Shown here: piece after piece, positions 5,784 through 6,047 of the stretch | How positions within the stretch are numbered: the first letter of the stretch is position 1 | How the letters are laid out: every line of letters begins with the position of its first letter | DNA from: Bordetella parapertussis | GTDB lineage: Bacteria; Pseudomonadota; Gammaproteobacteria; Burkholderiales; SG8-39 | Length of the DNA: 6,047 nt | Reading direction: 5' to 3' | Assembly (NCBI GenBank): GCA_945906975.1 | Contig: CAMDRY010000211.1 | Location: 1 to 6,047, forward strand | Translations under genes and position numbers: made by a program | Notes under the pieces: model-generated | Seen by the model: only the letters and a program-made list of their open reading frames with translations | Told to the model about the DNA's origin: nothing | Database searches by the model: none

Positions 5784-6047
5784 GAATGGATCACTTTGAA
5801 AAAATATTGCATGCCGAAGTTGGGGATGTATTAGCCCACCAGGAGCACAATGGACTCCTCTATCTATAAAACTTGTACTACCTCCCCTGGCAGCGTCTAG
5901 GAAGAAAATCGTTCTCGCGCGAGGAAGACAATTTCCATTGCCACGGCCATTCCGCGCACCATGCGCTTTACCCAACAGCGAATGGCATCAACATTGACGG
6001 AGCGAACACACATTGCGCCTTTGAGGGCGGATCGAAATAAAACTAGA

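Noticed and set aside
5784..5975. 64-residue N-terminal extension of the ferredoxin from ATG 5975
   Set aside because: Family members start at the equivalent of MSFYAHHVFFC. The extension has low-complexity, non-family sequence and no supporting ribosome binding site.
1..6047. CRISPR arrays, tRNA or rRNA genes, complete insertion sequences, toxin-antitoxin pairs
   Set aside because: I looked for repeated spaced units, cloverleaf-like arms, terminal inverted repeats with transposase, and paired small genes, and saw none that could be supported.

Overview
The window looks like chromosomal DNA of a betaproteobacterium, most likely of the order Burkholderiales. The evidence is two Bug-type (TctC-like) periplasmic binding proteins, a family greatly expanded in that group, and a small thioredoxin-like [2Fe-2S] ferredoxin of a kind I associate with betaproteobacteria. 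This assignment rests on family knowledge, not on a marker gene. All convincing genes lie on the minus strand, so the biological reading direction runs from the right edge of the window to the left.

In transcription order the layout is as follows. (1) 6047-5784 is upstream DNA with no gene I can support. (2) 5783-5475 encodes a 102-residue [2Fe-2S] ferredoxin-like protein. (3) 5474-4864 is a 611-base stretch without an intact gene. It contains a broken C-terminal remnant of a serine-type site-specific recombinase and a perfect 7-bp hairpin, so it looks like an old mobile-element or prophage scar. (4) 4863-3892 encodes a complete Bug-family binding protein whose start codon directly follows a run of ten G. 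(5) About 60-100 bases later, 3795-1429 encodes a molybdenum hydroxylase large subunit of the xanthine dehydrogenase/CoxL superfamily, probably starting at TTG. (6) 1428-930 is a 499-base spacer with a candidate terminator for the hydroxylase gene and a candidate promoter for the next gene. (7) 929 to the left edge encodes a second Bug-family protein, which lacks only its last residues because the window ends.

The Bug gene at 4863-3892 and the hydroxylase gene are close enough to form one transcription unit, and a second Bug gene follows with its own likely promoter. The simplest inference is a small catabolic island: periplasmic proteins bind an organic acid or heterocycle, and the molybdenum hydroxylase oxidises a related compound in the cytoplasm. 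The substrate cannot be read from the sequence. The hydroxylase lacks the CO-dehydrogenase active-site Cys signature, so a 'carbon monoxide dehydrogenase' label would mislead. The usual partner subunits (FAD-binding medium and [2Fe-2S] small subunits) and the TctA/TctB membrane components are all absent from the window. I see no tRNA, rRNA, CRISPR array or complete insertion sequence.
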